64,000 bases of DNA from the NCBI RefSeq assembly GCF_900215325.1, contig NZ_OCMS01000004.1, positions 62,001 to 126,000 of the forward strand. The letters are read 5' to 3'. Below, piece by piece: positions 53,382-61,257 of this stretch (positions within the stretch are counted from its first letter, which is position 1; every line of letters begins with the position of its first letter). The translations under genes and the position numbers were made by a program. The stretch comes from Fibrobacter sp. UWB16 (GTDB taxonomy: Bacteria; Fibrobacterota; Fibrobacteria; Fibrobacterales; Fibrobacteraceae). A model generated the notes under the pieces. That model was not told the DNA's origin and searched no databases. It saw nothing but the letters and a program-made list of their open reading frames with translations.

Positions 53382-54575
53382 ATGGCTAAAAATATCGATT
53401 TCAACGGACTCTGTAACGCTATCGCGCAAATCGACGAAGCTTTCGTCGAAAACACCGCCAAGGCAATCAACAAGAACGTGACCGCCCGCAACTGGCTTAC
53501 CGGCTACTACATTGTGCATTACGAGCAGAACGGCAACGACAGGGCAACGTACGGAGCTAAAACGCTCCAAAAACTAGCGGAACGCCTGAACAAGAAATCT
53601 CTTTCTTACAGGAACTTGAAGCTTTATCGTCAATTCTACATAGAATTCAAAAATTTGGCGCGTCCGGTTCTTGAATTCACGGCTTCAGAATTCGGCTCAA
53701 ACAGGCTACTAACAGCCGATTTGGGGGCCAATCTGGAAGCATTGCCCCCTATGGATTCAGATTTGGCAAACGGCGTTTGCCAAATTGGGCAAACACTGTT
53801 TGCCCAATCTGAAAAAATCGAAATTCCGCCCGAAAAGCTTTTCGACCACCTATCATATTCACATTTCCTACTCATTATGGGTGTCGAAAATCCACTGGGA
53901 CGAGTTTTTTATGAACTGGAAACAATGAAGGGAGTCTGGTCTTTTCGTGAACTCAAGCGCCAAATCGACTCCAACTATTTCGAGCGCACAGCCCTGAGCA
54001 AGAACCCTGCAAAAATGAGCGCAATCGTCCAGTCCCGTATTGCCCAGACAGGACATTCCCCGACCTTAAAAGATTTGGTCAAGAGCCCGTATGTTTACGA
54101 ATTTATCGGTATCAACAACAAAGATGTTGTCGAAGAATCCGATTTGGAAAACGCATTGATGAACCATCTTGAAGAGTTCCTGTTGGAACTGGGCAATGGA
54201 TTTTGTTTCGAGACGCGTCAAAAGCGCATTCTCGTTGATGACGACTACTTTTTCTGCGACCTAGTCTTTTACCATAGGATTCTCAAATGCCATGTGTTAA
54301 TTGACTTGAAAGCCACAAAAATCAAGTACGACGACATTGCTCAAATGAACCTGTACCTCGCCTATTACCGAAAGAATGTAATGGAAAAGGGAGACAATCC
54401 CCCTGTAGGAATTTTAATGTGTACAAAGGCTGGCAAGGAACTTGTGGAATACGCAACAGCGGGAATCGAGGAATCACTCTTTGTACAAAAATACAAGCTG
54501 AGTCTCCCTGCCAAAGATGAACTGACCCGATGGCTCAAAAAAGAAGTCAACGATAATCGCGACACTTCAAAATAA
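53382..54575 (+). CDS. DUF1016/YhcG-family PD-(D/E)XK nuclease
   Basis: 397 residues; the start at 53382 has AGGAG upstream, better than the ATG at 53322. The N-terminal DUF1016 domain has RNWLTGYYIVHYEQNG and LSYRNLKLYRQFY. The C-terminal nuclease fold has DDYFFCDLVFYHR and VLIDLKATK (D-x-K in place of the usual E-x-K), then AQMNLYLAYY. The linker (about 115-145) is coded by three hairpins in tandem, a variable zone. YhcG-type proteins are predicted nucleases often found in mobile or restriction-linked settings. Single gene, closed by a hairpin terminator. Confidence 0.88.
   Translation: MAKNIDFNGLCNAIAQIDEAFVENTAKAINKNVTARNWLTGYYIVHYEQNGNDRATYGAKTLQKLAERLNKKSLSYRNLKLYRQFYIEFKNLARPVLEFTASEFGSNRLLTADLGANLEALPPMDSDLANGVCQIGQTLFAQSEKIEIPPEKLFDHLSYSHFLLIMGVENPLGRVFYELETMKGVWSFRELKRQIDSNYFERTALSKNPAKMSAIVQSRIAQTGHSPTLKDLVKSPYVYEFIGINNKDVVEESDLENALMNHLEEFLLELGNGFCFETRQKRILVDDDYFFCDLVFYHRILKCHVLIDLKATKIKYDDIAQMNLYLAYYRKNVMEKGDNPPVGILMCTKAGKELVEYATAGIEESLFVQKYKLSLPAKDELTRWLKKEVNDNRDTSK
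53732..53807. repeat. Three tandem hairpins inside the DUF1016 gene
   Basis: TTGGGGGC with GCCCCC (about 53732-53759, loop 15), TTTGGCAAA/TTTGCCAAA (53762-53784) and TTGGGCAAA/TTTGCCCAA (53785-53807). They code the linker between the two domains and keep the frame. Confidence 0.85.
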
Positions 54576-54581
54576 AAACCG

Positions 54582-54615
54582 ACCATTTTCCCCACTCGGG
54601 AAAATGGTACTACTT
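54582..54615. terminator. Hairpin terminator between DUF1016 and TfoX-N genes
   Basis: ACCATTTTCCC pairs with GGGAAAATGGT over a 5-nt loop. It belongs to the same CATTTTCCC/GGGAAAATG family as the dinD hairpins. Confidence 0.65.
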
Positions 54616-54930
54616 TTTCTTTTTTGCAGCAGGCAATTCTGGGAGCATGGCGTCAAGCAAGCGCACGAGCAAGCTGTTGTCTGCAATTTGCTCTGCGGCA
54701 ACGCGCAACATCGGTTTTGCGCCATCGTAGGGCAACTGCAATTTTGCATCCAGAAGCATCGCCTTTGCAGCGGCCACAGGCTTCACAAGCAAGCGATCAT
54801 CGTAAATCCCGCCGAAAATTTTTCCGTCAGCGTAAAGGATATACTCGCCCATCATCTTGCGGGTCGTCACGCGCAGCTCACCCTTGAACTGCGCCAAGAC
54901 GTAATCACGGAACTTTTTAGAACTCGGCAT
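54610..54930 (-). CDS. TfoX N-terminal-domain protein
   Basis: 106 residues, a stand-alone TfoX_N domain: VTTRKMMGEYILYADGKIFGGIYDDRLLVKP is the core. Full-length TfoX/Sxy regulates competence; single-domain forms are common and have no settled function. It overlaps the end of the lipoprotein gene upstream by 14 nt, so the two are coupled. It ends in a Lys tail. Confidence 0.88.
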   Translation of the reverse strand: MPSSKKFRDYVLAQFKGELRVTTRKMMGEYILYADGKIFGGIYDDRLLVKPVAAAKAMLLDAKLQLPYDGAKPMLRVAAEQIADNSLLVRLLDAMLPELPAAKKKK

Positions 54931-55963
54931 TTTTATTCTTCACCAAATTAACGATACAGTCACTAAATTCACCAGCATTACCAATATGGTAGCTATCCGC
55001 ACCATAATACAAAAGTGAGTCCTTGCTATTATAGGTGGAACTAAGATCCATCAAATTAGCGTTTTCAGCCTTGCAAATTTCCGGTGTCATTTTGGAATCG
55101 GACATATAATCCAAAACGCAAACTCCATTGTCAGATTTCAAAGTTGCACCGACTTCTACATAACTACCACCATTATACTGCAAACGCTTCGCCTTGGTAA
55201 ACTCGACCTCAAAATTCTGCCCACTGATCACAAATGAAATATGCGTTTTATCTCTATTGTTAATAACAACATTCTTTTTTTGCACATATGCATCAAAGCT
55301 TTCACTTTCCCAGAATGCAGACCCTGGGGAAATTATATTTCCTGAAACGCCGACACCCTCATTTGTATAAATAATTAAATAAAAGATTTTTTCCATAAAC
55401 GAAGACCCCGTATAATCATCATATTCATCTTCTGTCGGGGCATTTATGTCTACCGCATTTCCTTTCAAATCAATCACTGACGCAAAAAGAGTATCCTGCG
55501 TAAAATCAAAGTATGTGATTGTATTTTTTAGCCAGCCGTTCAGTTCGCTTGCATCACGGCAATCAAGAGAATTGCTTTCTTGAACATACTTACAGTTTAT
55601 CATTTTCCATTTGTTCTTAATCTGTCCATTTTTACCACCAACAAATATTTGACCATACGTTCTAACATCTTCATCGCTATAGAAAATAACAAGCGTATCG
55701 CCTCTGAAATCATACACCCTATCAATATGTTGTGTATCCACCATCGTCACGAATTCGTATTTGTCATCATCAACTTTGCAAACATCATAACTGTGTACTT
55801 CATAAGTCGAAAACTTCCGATTTACCTCATCCAAAACCAACGGGTACTTAATCCCCACAAAATTTTCCCTTGAATTATCTGCCACCGGATTAGACTCGCC
55901 ACCTTCACTACAGGCAAGCATCAAAGAACAAAAAAGCAGACTAGCAAGACTTAAGAATTTCAT
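54917..55963 (-). CDS. Hypothetical lipoprotein
   Basis: 348 residues. Lipobox LMLAC (Cys about 18), then a Ser/Gly/Glu linker and a soluble domain of strand-rich character (about 35-340), with four Cys that could pair. Not recognised; lipoproteins of this kind are numerous in such genomes. AT-richer than its neighbours. The TfoX-N gene overlaps its 3' end by 14 nt. Confidence 0.75.
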   Translation of the reverse strand: MKFLSLASLLFCSLMLACSEGGESNPVADNSRENFVGIKYPLVLDEVNRKFSTYEVHSYDVCKVDDDKYEFVTMVDTQHIDRVYDFRGDTLVIFYSDEDVRTYGQIFVGGKNGQIKNKWKMINCKYVQESNSLDCRDASELNGWLKNTITYFDFTQDTLFASVIDLKGNAVDINAPTEDEYDDYTGSSFMEKIFYLIIYTNEGVGVSGNIISPGSAFWESESFDAYVQKKNVVINNRDKTHISFVISGQNFEVEFTKAKRLQYNGGSYVEVGATLKSDNGVCVLDYMSDSKMTPEICKAENANLMDLSSTYNSKDSLLYYGADSYHIGNAGEFSDCIVNLVKNKNAEF

Positions 55964-56036
55964 GAAAGGCTCCTTCCAAATCGTTTATTGCAAATAATAC
56001 AAATTTTAGGATAAAGTCAACCGGCAAGCCGCGTTT

Positions 56037-57098
56037 TTACAATTTCTTTTTCAGCATCTCCGCACAGGGCTTTTCTACAAGTTCATGCAACGCTACAGCG
56101 ATGACCGTACAAAGCGAAACCGACAACGTAATTTGCAACACATTATTTTGAATACCGCACACTGCAAACAGCCAATTTTCGATTTCGGTATTGAATGTTT
56201 GCGCCAAGAAAAACGCATAGCTTGCCGCACTCGCATAACGCAACACCGCAGAACCCAGCAATCTCGGCGACTTGAGCCCCGTTAGCGTTATAATCATAAA
56301 GGCAAACAGCGGAATTACAATCCAGTCGTAAAGCATGTAGTTACCCACGAAAACATTCAGCCGAACCGCAACTGAAATTCCAGCCACCAAAAGCACCGCC
56401 TCAGCGACAAAGACTTTCCAAGTCGCAAGAATTTTCGCGATTCCCGCGCGAATCGGCAAAGAGCACAAAAGCACACCGATGAAAAATTCCAGCCCGCGGA
56501 AAAACGGATTGGAATAAATCGAGTCCGTCTTGAACGTATGCACAACAAGCGGAGACCAGAACAAAATCGCCGTGCAAATTGCAAGCACAATCCACTTCGC
56601 ACGAGTCGACATCTGCTTTACGACTTCTTGCATCAGCGGGAAAGCCAAATACGCAAACAGCAAACAAGAGATAAACCAGGTCCCGCCATTATGGCTCACC
56701 GGAAACAGCGTCGAAAACACGCTTTGCAATCCCAAGACTTCAATCGGCAACAGCACCAGATTCTGGAACGCCGATTCTTGCCCCAAGGTCACGACATACA
56801 ACGCAGCCACGATCAAATACAAGGGAAAAATCCCAAAAATGCGTTTCAGGTAAAAATTCTTGAGTGCATCATTCTTAAGGAGGTCGCGCTCTCGATAAGT
56901 GAGAAACAAGACAAATCCCGAAAGCATAAAGAACGCCGTCATGAACACAGCGCCCATCGAGACAAATCCCGTAAGCGCGCCAAAATCATTCCCATGATGA
57001 ATATTGCAATGGAACAGCAGCACCATCACAGCCGCTACAACGCGAAATAAATCAAGCCCAGCCGCGCGGTGCTTCGCTTTTTCCTTATCAATAATCAC
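56037..57098 (-). CDS. Acyltransferase-3-family membrane protein
   Basis: 353 residues from a GTG at 57098, which overlaps the upstream stop codon (TAGTG) and has GAGG 7 nt before it; an ATG at 57143 would overlap the upstream gene by 46 nt. About ten membrane helices. Family segments: AAGLDLFRVVAAVMVLLFHCNIHHG (with the catalytic-type His) and FMLSGFVLFLTYR, then FYLKRIFGIFPLYL. Such proteins O-acylate cell-surface glycans or lipids. Coupled to the BatD-like gene by position only. Confidence 0.88.
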   Translation of the reverse strand: MIIDKEKAKHRAAGLDLFRVVAAVMVLLFHCNIHHGNDFGALTGFVSMGAVFMTAFFMLSGFVLFLTYRERDLLKNDALKNFYLKRIFGIFPLYLIVAALYVVTLGQESAFQNLVLLPIEVLGLQSVFSTLFPVSHNGGTWFISCLLFAYLAFPLMQEVVKQMSTRAKWIVLAICTAILFWSPLVVHTFKTDSIYSNPFFRGLEFFIGVLLCSLPIRAGIAKILATWKVFVAEAVLLVAGISVAVRLNVFVGNYMLYDWIVIPLFAFMIITLTGLKSPRLLGSAVLRYASAASYAFFLAQTFNTEIENWLFAVCGIQNNVLQITLSVSLCTVIAVALHELVEKPCAEMLKKKL

Positions 57099-58114
57099 TA
57101 CTCGTCCTCTTCCAGCCCCATGAGCGTCATGGCAAGTTTCCAAGTTTCCTTGTTTTCAAAGCTGTCGCGATTACCACCACCATAACGGGCATGAGCAAAT
57201 TCTTCAACGAGGTGCTCCCAGCCTTCTAACGCGCCTTCTTTCACAAGGTTATCAAGATTGATGGATGAAGCCTCAGATTCGCTAGCGCCAAAGCGCAATG
57301 CGGCATAACTTTTGCAGGCCCCTTCCAATTCCAAGAGCCATTCGCGGCTATCCGCAACGTTCACACGCTGTTTCAAGACCATCATGCGTTCACGAATTGC
57401 AGACAATGCACCGTTCCATTTGGCAAGCTCAGCTTTTGCCTTTGCACGCTTGCGCATGCGCCACAACGCCGCCAAAAGCACACAAACGCCTACCACACCG
57501 CCTGCAATAAACGGCATCGCATTGAACGGAGCATCGACACGTATAGGCACGCTATCGCTACGCAAATCGAGCGACTGCCCCGTCGGAGTCGGAATTTCAA
57601 AACGCATCGCAGGGATGTTCAAGTTTCCCGTATCCTGCATAACGAGCTTGTAGTTGAACGTAATCTGCGCCATTTCCTTGCCGTTCTTTACCGAGCGGCT
57701 AGATTCCTGCGACACGCCCAACTGCAAAATGCCCTTTGCATTTGCCGAACTCGTCGGCACCACGAGAATCGCGCTCCCGTTCACGCTCCACGAAACCGTC
57801 ACCGGGAAGTTGATGGTATCGCCCACAGTCGCCGAAAGCGGCACACTCGTCGCATTCCCGGCACATTCAACATCACCCACATTTCCGGCGGTTATCGTAA
57901 TCCCGAGCTGTTCAGCTGTCGGGAGTTGCATCATCGCAGCATTGGCATCTGCATCGCCACTAACGCTTGCACTATCCGGTTCCACCGTAAGAACATTCGT
58001 GGAACCCGCTGTCGGTACAGTGAGTAGCGAGTCTACACTTTCATGAGATTCTTTCGCCTTAGCCTCTTTAGCCTTGGCAGGCTTCGCAGTCTTAGAAATA
58101 GCGTTCTTCTTCAT
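57098..58114 (-). CDS. BatD-like membrane protein
   Basis: 338 residues from the ATG at 58114 (58144 is an alternative). A Lys/Ala-rich start is followed by strand-rich domains (about 60-205) with VGDTINFPVTVSWSVNG and TFNYKLVMQDTGNLNIPAMRFEIPT. One membrane helix (about 215-235, FIAGGVVGVCVLLAALW) and a charged cytosolic tail complete it. The layout matches BatD/oxygen-tolerance proteins that accompany MoxR and BatA/B. A normal signal peptide is missing, so the start or the topology deserves care. Confidence 0.65.
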   Translation of the reverse strand: MKKNAISKTAKPAKAKEAKAKESHESVDSLLTVPTAGSTNVLTVEPDSASVSGDADANAAMMQLPTAEQLGITITAGNVGDVECAGNATSVPLSATVGDTINFPVTVSWSVNGSAILVVPTSSANAKGILQLGVSQESSRSVKNGKEMAQITFNYKLVMQDTGNLNIPAMRFEIPTPTGQSLDLRSDSVPIRVDAPFNAMPFIAGGVVGVCVLLAALWRMRKRAKAKAELAKWNGALSAIRERMMVLKQRVNVADSREWLLELEGACKSYAALRFGASESEASSINLDNLVKEGALEGWEHLVEEFAHARYGGGNRDSFENKETWKLAMTLMGLEEDE

Positions 58115-58141
58115 ATCAAGGAATATACAAATATTACATAA

Positions 58142-58169
58142 CAAAAAACTCCCGGAGGATTCCGGGAGT
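58142..58169 (-). terminator. Terminator of the GH8 gene
   Basis: ACTCCCGGA pairs with TCCGGGAGT; on the minus strand it is followed by TTTTTTG. Confidence 0.85.
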
Positions 58170-58192
58170 CATAGCAATTTATCAGATATTTA

Positions 58193-59683
58193 TTACGGCA
58201 TTGCAGCAGGGCGCAAGAACAAGCCGTTCAGCAAGCCAGAATACATTGTAAGCAAGATGTCGGCAAAGTAACTGCCGCCATTGTTCGAAGGCACTCTTGT
58301 ATTCAAGCCGGTCGTGCAAGTATTAAACCATGCAGTATTGCCTGCGATACCCGTAGCGCACCATGCAGCGTACCACTGGCTCGACACAACCGTGTTCTTG
58401 GTATAGTCCTTGCCCAAAGAAAGATCCCATGAGTAGTTGACGGCCAAAGCCATGTCGTTCGGGTCATTTTTGGCCTTATCCTTGATAAAGTCGTTCAACT
58501 GCTTCAAGATTGCAGCTGCACGCGTATCCTGGTACCAGAAGTAATCCCAAGCAATTCGCCACGGGATACGAACAGATTCCTTGTTGAACGTATACCAGGT
58601 GTAGGTATTGGCATTCGTACCAGCAGCTCCGTTAGGCGGATTTGCAGCCGTTGCCGTAGCATCGCTCCAGTCCGGGAACACGCCGGTACCCTTGGACTGC
58701 ACAAGCTGCATATAAGCGTACATGGCATCCAACACGCTCTTCCAGTCGTGCTGTGTGTCTACAGCGGCAAAGAGACGGAGTGCCACCGGAGAGAAGTAGC
58801 TCAAGTTGTAAACCGGTTTATCGCCCTTCCAAAAGTCTTCATCGCCCGAGTAAAGAAGCTTTGTCGTCGGATTGACTTCAGTATCCCAAATAGCGTTTAT
58901 AAACGTCAATGCGTCCTGCAAGTACACCTGGATACCGGTTCTATAGTACATAAGAATCAAAGCCGTTGCAATATCTTCATCGGCATCCGTTGCACTGGAA
59001 TTGTCCACAGGACTCCAGTCGAACGACGGCGTAATCCACGGCATGAGCTTTCTGTTATGATTTTCTCTCATAGCCCTTGTGTAGTTCCACAAGCGGACAA
59101 ACGCATCATCATCGTTATTGAAGTAAGCAAGGAGCATGCCGTAGCCAATACCTTCCGACACCGTGCAAGCGCGGAATTTCATGGTCATAACGGTAGCATC
59201 CTCCACAGTGCAGAAATTCTTGTAATAACCGCTCTGATTCGACCAGATCACACGACCGGCCGGTACATAGGACGGCGTAAACACAATACTGAATTCACCT
59301 GCAAGCGACGGATAAACAGCCATTTCCGCTTCTTCGGTCGTGAAGTGAAAGCTCTTCCACAAGGCATAGTGGTTCACAGCGTAGTTGGCATTTGCCGTAG
59401 AGGCAAGAGCAGCATAATTCGAAGGAGTCGGAGTTGGGGATGCAGAGCTTGCCGGAGCAGAACTTGTCGGCACAGGGACAGCAGAGCTACTTACCGGAAG
59501 AGGAGTCACAGAAGAGCTCATCGGCAGCGGAATCACAGAAGAACTGCTCAGCGGGAACGGCTGTGCTGCAGAGCTTGTTGCCGGATTATTCTCCGGAGAA
59601 ACCGGAGTGTCGTCGCCACCGCAGGCGCCCAGGAAAAAGGCCGAGCCTACAAAAGCAGGCAACAGGATTTTCTTGAAGATCAT
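58193..59683 (-). CDS. Glycoside hydrolase family 8 lipoprotein
   Basis: 496 residues; the start at 59683 has AAAGAGG upstream and gives a lipobox signal (FFLGAC, Cys about 20). A Pro/Ser linker (about 28-80, with SSSS units) leads to the GH8 catalytic domain. The two catalytic acids are visible: Glu in SEGIGYGML (about 177) and Asp in TDADEDIATAL (about 233). The family covers endoglucanases, chitosanases and xylanases or reducing-end xylosidases; the substrate is not fixed by this. It would be anchored to the outer membrane, facing the fibre or periplasm. Confidence 0.93.
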   Translation of the reverse strand: MIFKKILLPAFVGSAFFLGACGGDDTPVSPENNPATSSAAQPFPLSSSSVIPLPMSSSVTPLPVSSSAVPVPTSSAPASSASPTPTPSNYAALASTANANYAVNHYALWKSFHFTTEEAEMAVYPSLAGEFSIVFTPSYVPAGRVIWSNQSGYYKNFCTVEDATVMTMKFRACTVSEGIGYGMLLAYFNNDDDAFVRLWNYTRAMRENHNRKLMPWITPSFDWSPVDNSSATDADEDIATALILMYYRTGIQVYLQDALTFINAIWDTEVNPTTKLLYSGDEDFWKGDKPVYNLSYFSPVALRLFAAVDTQHDWKSVLDAMYAYMQLVQSKGTGVFPDWSDATATAANPPNGAAGTNANTYTWYTFNKESVRIPWRIAWDYFWYQDTRAAAILKQLNDFIKDKAKNDPNDMALAVNYSWDLSLGKDYTKNTVVSSQWYAAWCATGIAGNTAWFNTCTTGLNTRVPSNNGGSYFADILLTMYSGLLNGLFLRPAAMP

Positions 59684-59821
59684 AAAAGCCTCTTTAAAAG
59701 ATTGCCCCAAAATACGGGCTTGGTAAATGCCAAAGTAATATATATAAATATAGCTATTCGGGAAAACTTGAAAGAAAAAATCAAGTTTACCTGTGAGCAC
59801 AAACACGAATGGTATTCATAC

Positions 59822-59850
59822 AAGAAAAGGGCCGCTTGCGCGACCCTTCT
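59822..59850 (-). terminator. Terminator of the sorting-tail protein gene
   Basis: On the minus strand AAGGGTCGC pairs with GCGGCCCTT through one G-T wobble, followed by TTCTTG. Confidence 0.65.
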
Positions 59851-59874
59851 CTAAAGTTTCGTTGAAATCCGAAA

Positions 59875-60828
59875 TTACTTCAACACGATCTTGTTGGAGA
59901 AGTTGACGGACTTGCCAGCAACGCGAACCATGTAGACGCCTGCGTCGAGGTTAGCGAGGCTGAGTGCGCGAGAAGCGTCACCAGTTGCAACAACCTGACC
60001 CTGGAGGTTGAGAACTTCAGCAGTAGCGGCAGACTTGACGCCAGAGAAGCTGAGAGTACGGCCAGAGAGGATTGCCTTAACAGAGGAAGCTGCGCGGACA
60101 GACTTGATACCCGGAACAGCGTCGCAGGTAGCCGGGCAGGTGCCAGCGTTCGGACCGATAGCGCAGATGTTGAAGTCATAGTTACCAGTAGCGTTCTGGA
60201 TCTTGAACTTCACAGCAACGAGCTTCTTAGCAGCTTCAGCGCCAGAAACCTTCGTGGCACCCTTGTACCAAGACGGCTGCTTAAAGTCAGTCCATGCGAG
60301 AACCTTAGAAGTACCAGCAGCGGACTTGTTAAGGTTTGCAGCCGGGTTAGCGTAACCGATTTCAGCGTCGAAGCTACCGAGGCCAAGTTCGAGAGTCGGA
60401 GCAGCAGCAGAAGAATAAGTAATGCAAACGCCGCCCCAAGCAGTAGCGTCACCCGGTTCCGGATCGCCGTTAGCGCCTTCGCCAACAACGTTAAAGCCGA
60501 TACCGACGAACGGCTGATAGGTCAAAGTACCCTTATCGAGGATAGCAGTACCGCAAACACCACCGCAAGCGAGAACGACCGGGTCAAGAGCGTCAGCGGA
60601 GTAGTCGTTTCCAGGAGGAACCTTCCATTCAACGCGAGACTTACCACCATCACCACCGTCGGCGTAGCTGAACCAGTAACCAGCAGTCTGAGAACCGTTA
60701 TCAAGACCAGTCATGACCTGCGGTTCGCCAGCAGAGCCAAGCCATGTATCGAAGACACCGTCATCGAGGCCAGCGAAAGCTGCAGAGCCAGCGAGGAGGG
60801 CTGTAGCCAAAGTGAGTTTCTTATTCAT
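59875..60828 (-). CDS. Secreted protein with C-terminal Por/T9SS-type sorting tail
   Basis: 317 residues. Signal peptide about 1-19 (LLAGSAAFA). The N-terminal domain (about 20-215) is Gly/Ala/Thr-rich and strand-like, opening LDDGVFDTWLGSAGEPQVMTG; two Cys pairs (CGGVCG, and CPATC later) may be disulfides. It could be a carbohydrate-binding module, but the match is not certain. The last 75 residues look like a type IX secretion sorting domain: AEVLNLQGQVVATG, LDAGVYMVRVAGK and a basic end KIVLK. Codon bias is strong, with few AT-ending codons, so it is probably abundant. AGAGAGAGA precedes the ATG. Confidence 0.8.
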   Translation of the reverse strand: MNKKLTLATALLAGSAAFAGLDDGVFDTWLGSAGEPQVMTGLDNGSQTAGYWFSYADGGDGGKSRVEWKVPPGNDYSADALDPVVLACGGVCGTAILDKGTLTYQPFVGIGFNVVGEGANGDPEPGDATAWGGVCITYSSAAAPTLELGLGSFDAEIGYANPAANLNKSAAGTSKVLAWTDFKQPSWYKGATKVSGAEAAKKLVAVKFKIQNATGNYDFNICAIGPNAGTCPATCDAVPGIKSVRAASSVKAILSGRTLSFSGVKSAATAEVLNLQGQVVATGDASRALSLANLDAGVYMVRVAGKSVNFSNKIVLK

Positions 60829-61257
60829 AATTCTCTCTCTTTTTTTAACTGTTGTTGCCCAATAAGGGCGATTTGGACAACAATATATTTTTTTTTCTCC
60901 AAAAATGCCATACCTACGAGCCTTTGAAAAAAAAATTTACATAATAGAGTAAAGTCCGGTTTTTACGAGCAAAATGGCGGGTTGGCGGGCGATAAGGTCA
61001 CAAACAAACTTTAAACAGATTCTTTTCTGTGTCTTTTATCACATGAATTTTTACGCAACTTTTTTATTACGAAGCAACTATTTCATTCCTGCGTTCAGAA
61101 AGCTACATTATATATTGGGTGAAAAATCGGGGTAAAGGTGTACAATGGAGGCAAAGCAAACTGCCTTGTGTTCATTGGTAAACAAAAAATTAGCGTAAAA
61201 TGTTTACTATCTTGAATTTATTAAGATAATTTTTGTCAAAACAAAAGGAAAACACTC
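60829..61257. other. Divergent promoter region between secreted-protein and GH5 genes
   Basis: 429 bases without a gene. It contains a TATATT near the minus-strand start, GTAAACA (61178-61184) with TGTTTAC (61201-61207), and directly after it TATCTT/AAGATA (61208-61228), both before the GH5 gene. The spacing suggests operators or a structured leader. Confidence 0.5.
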
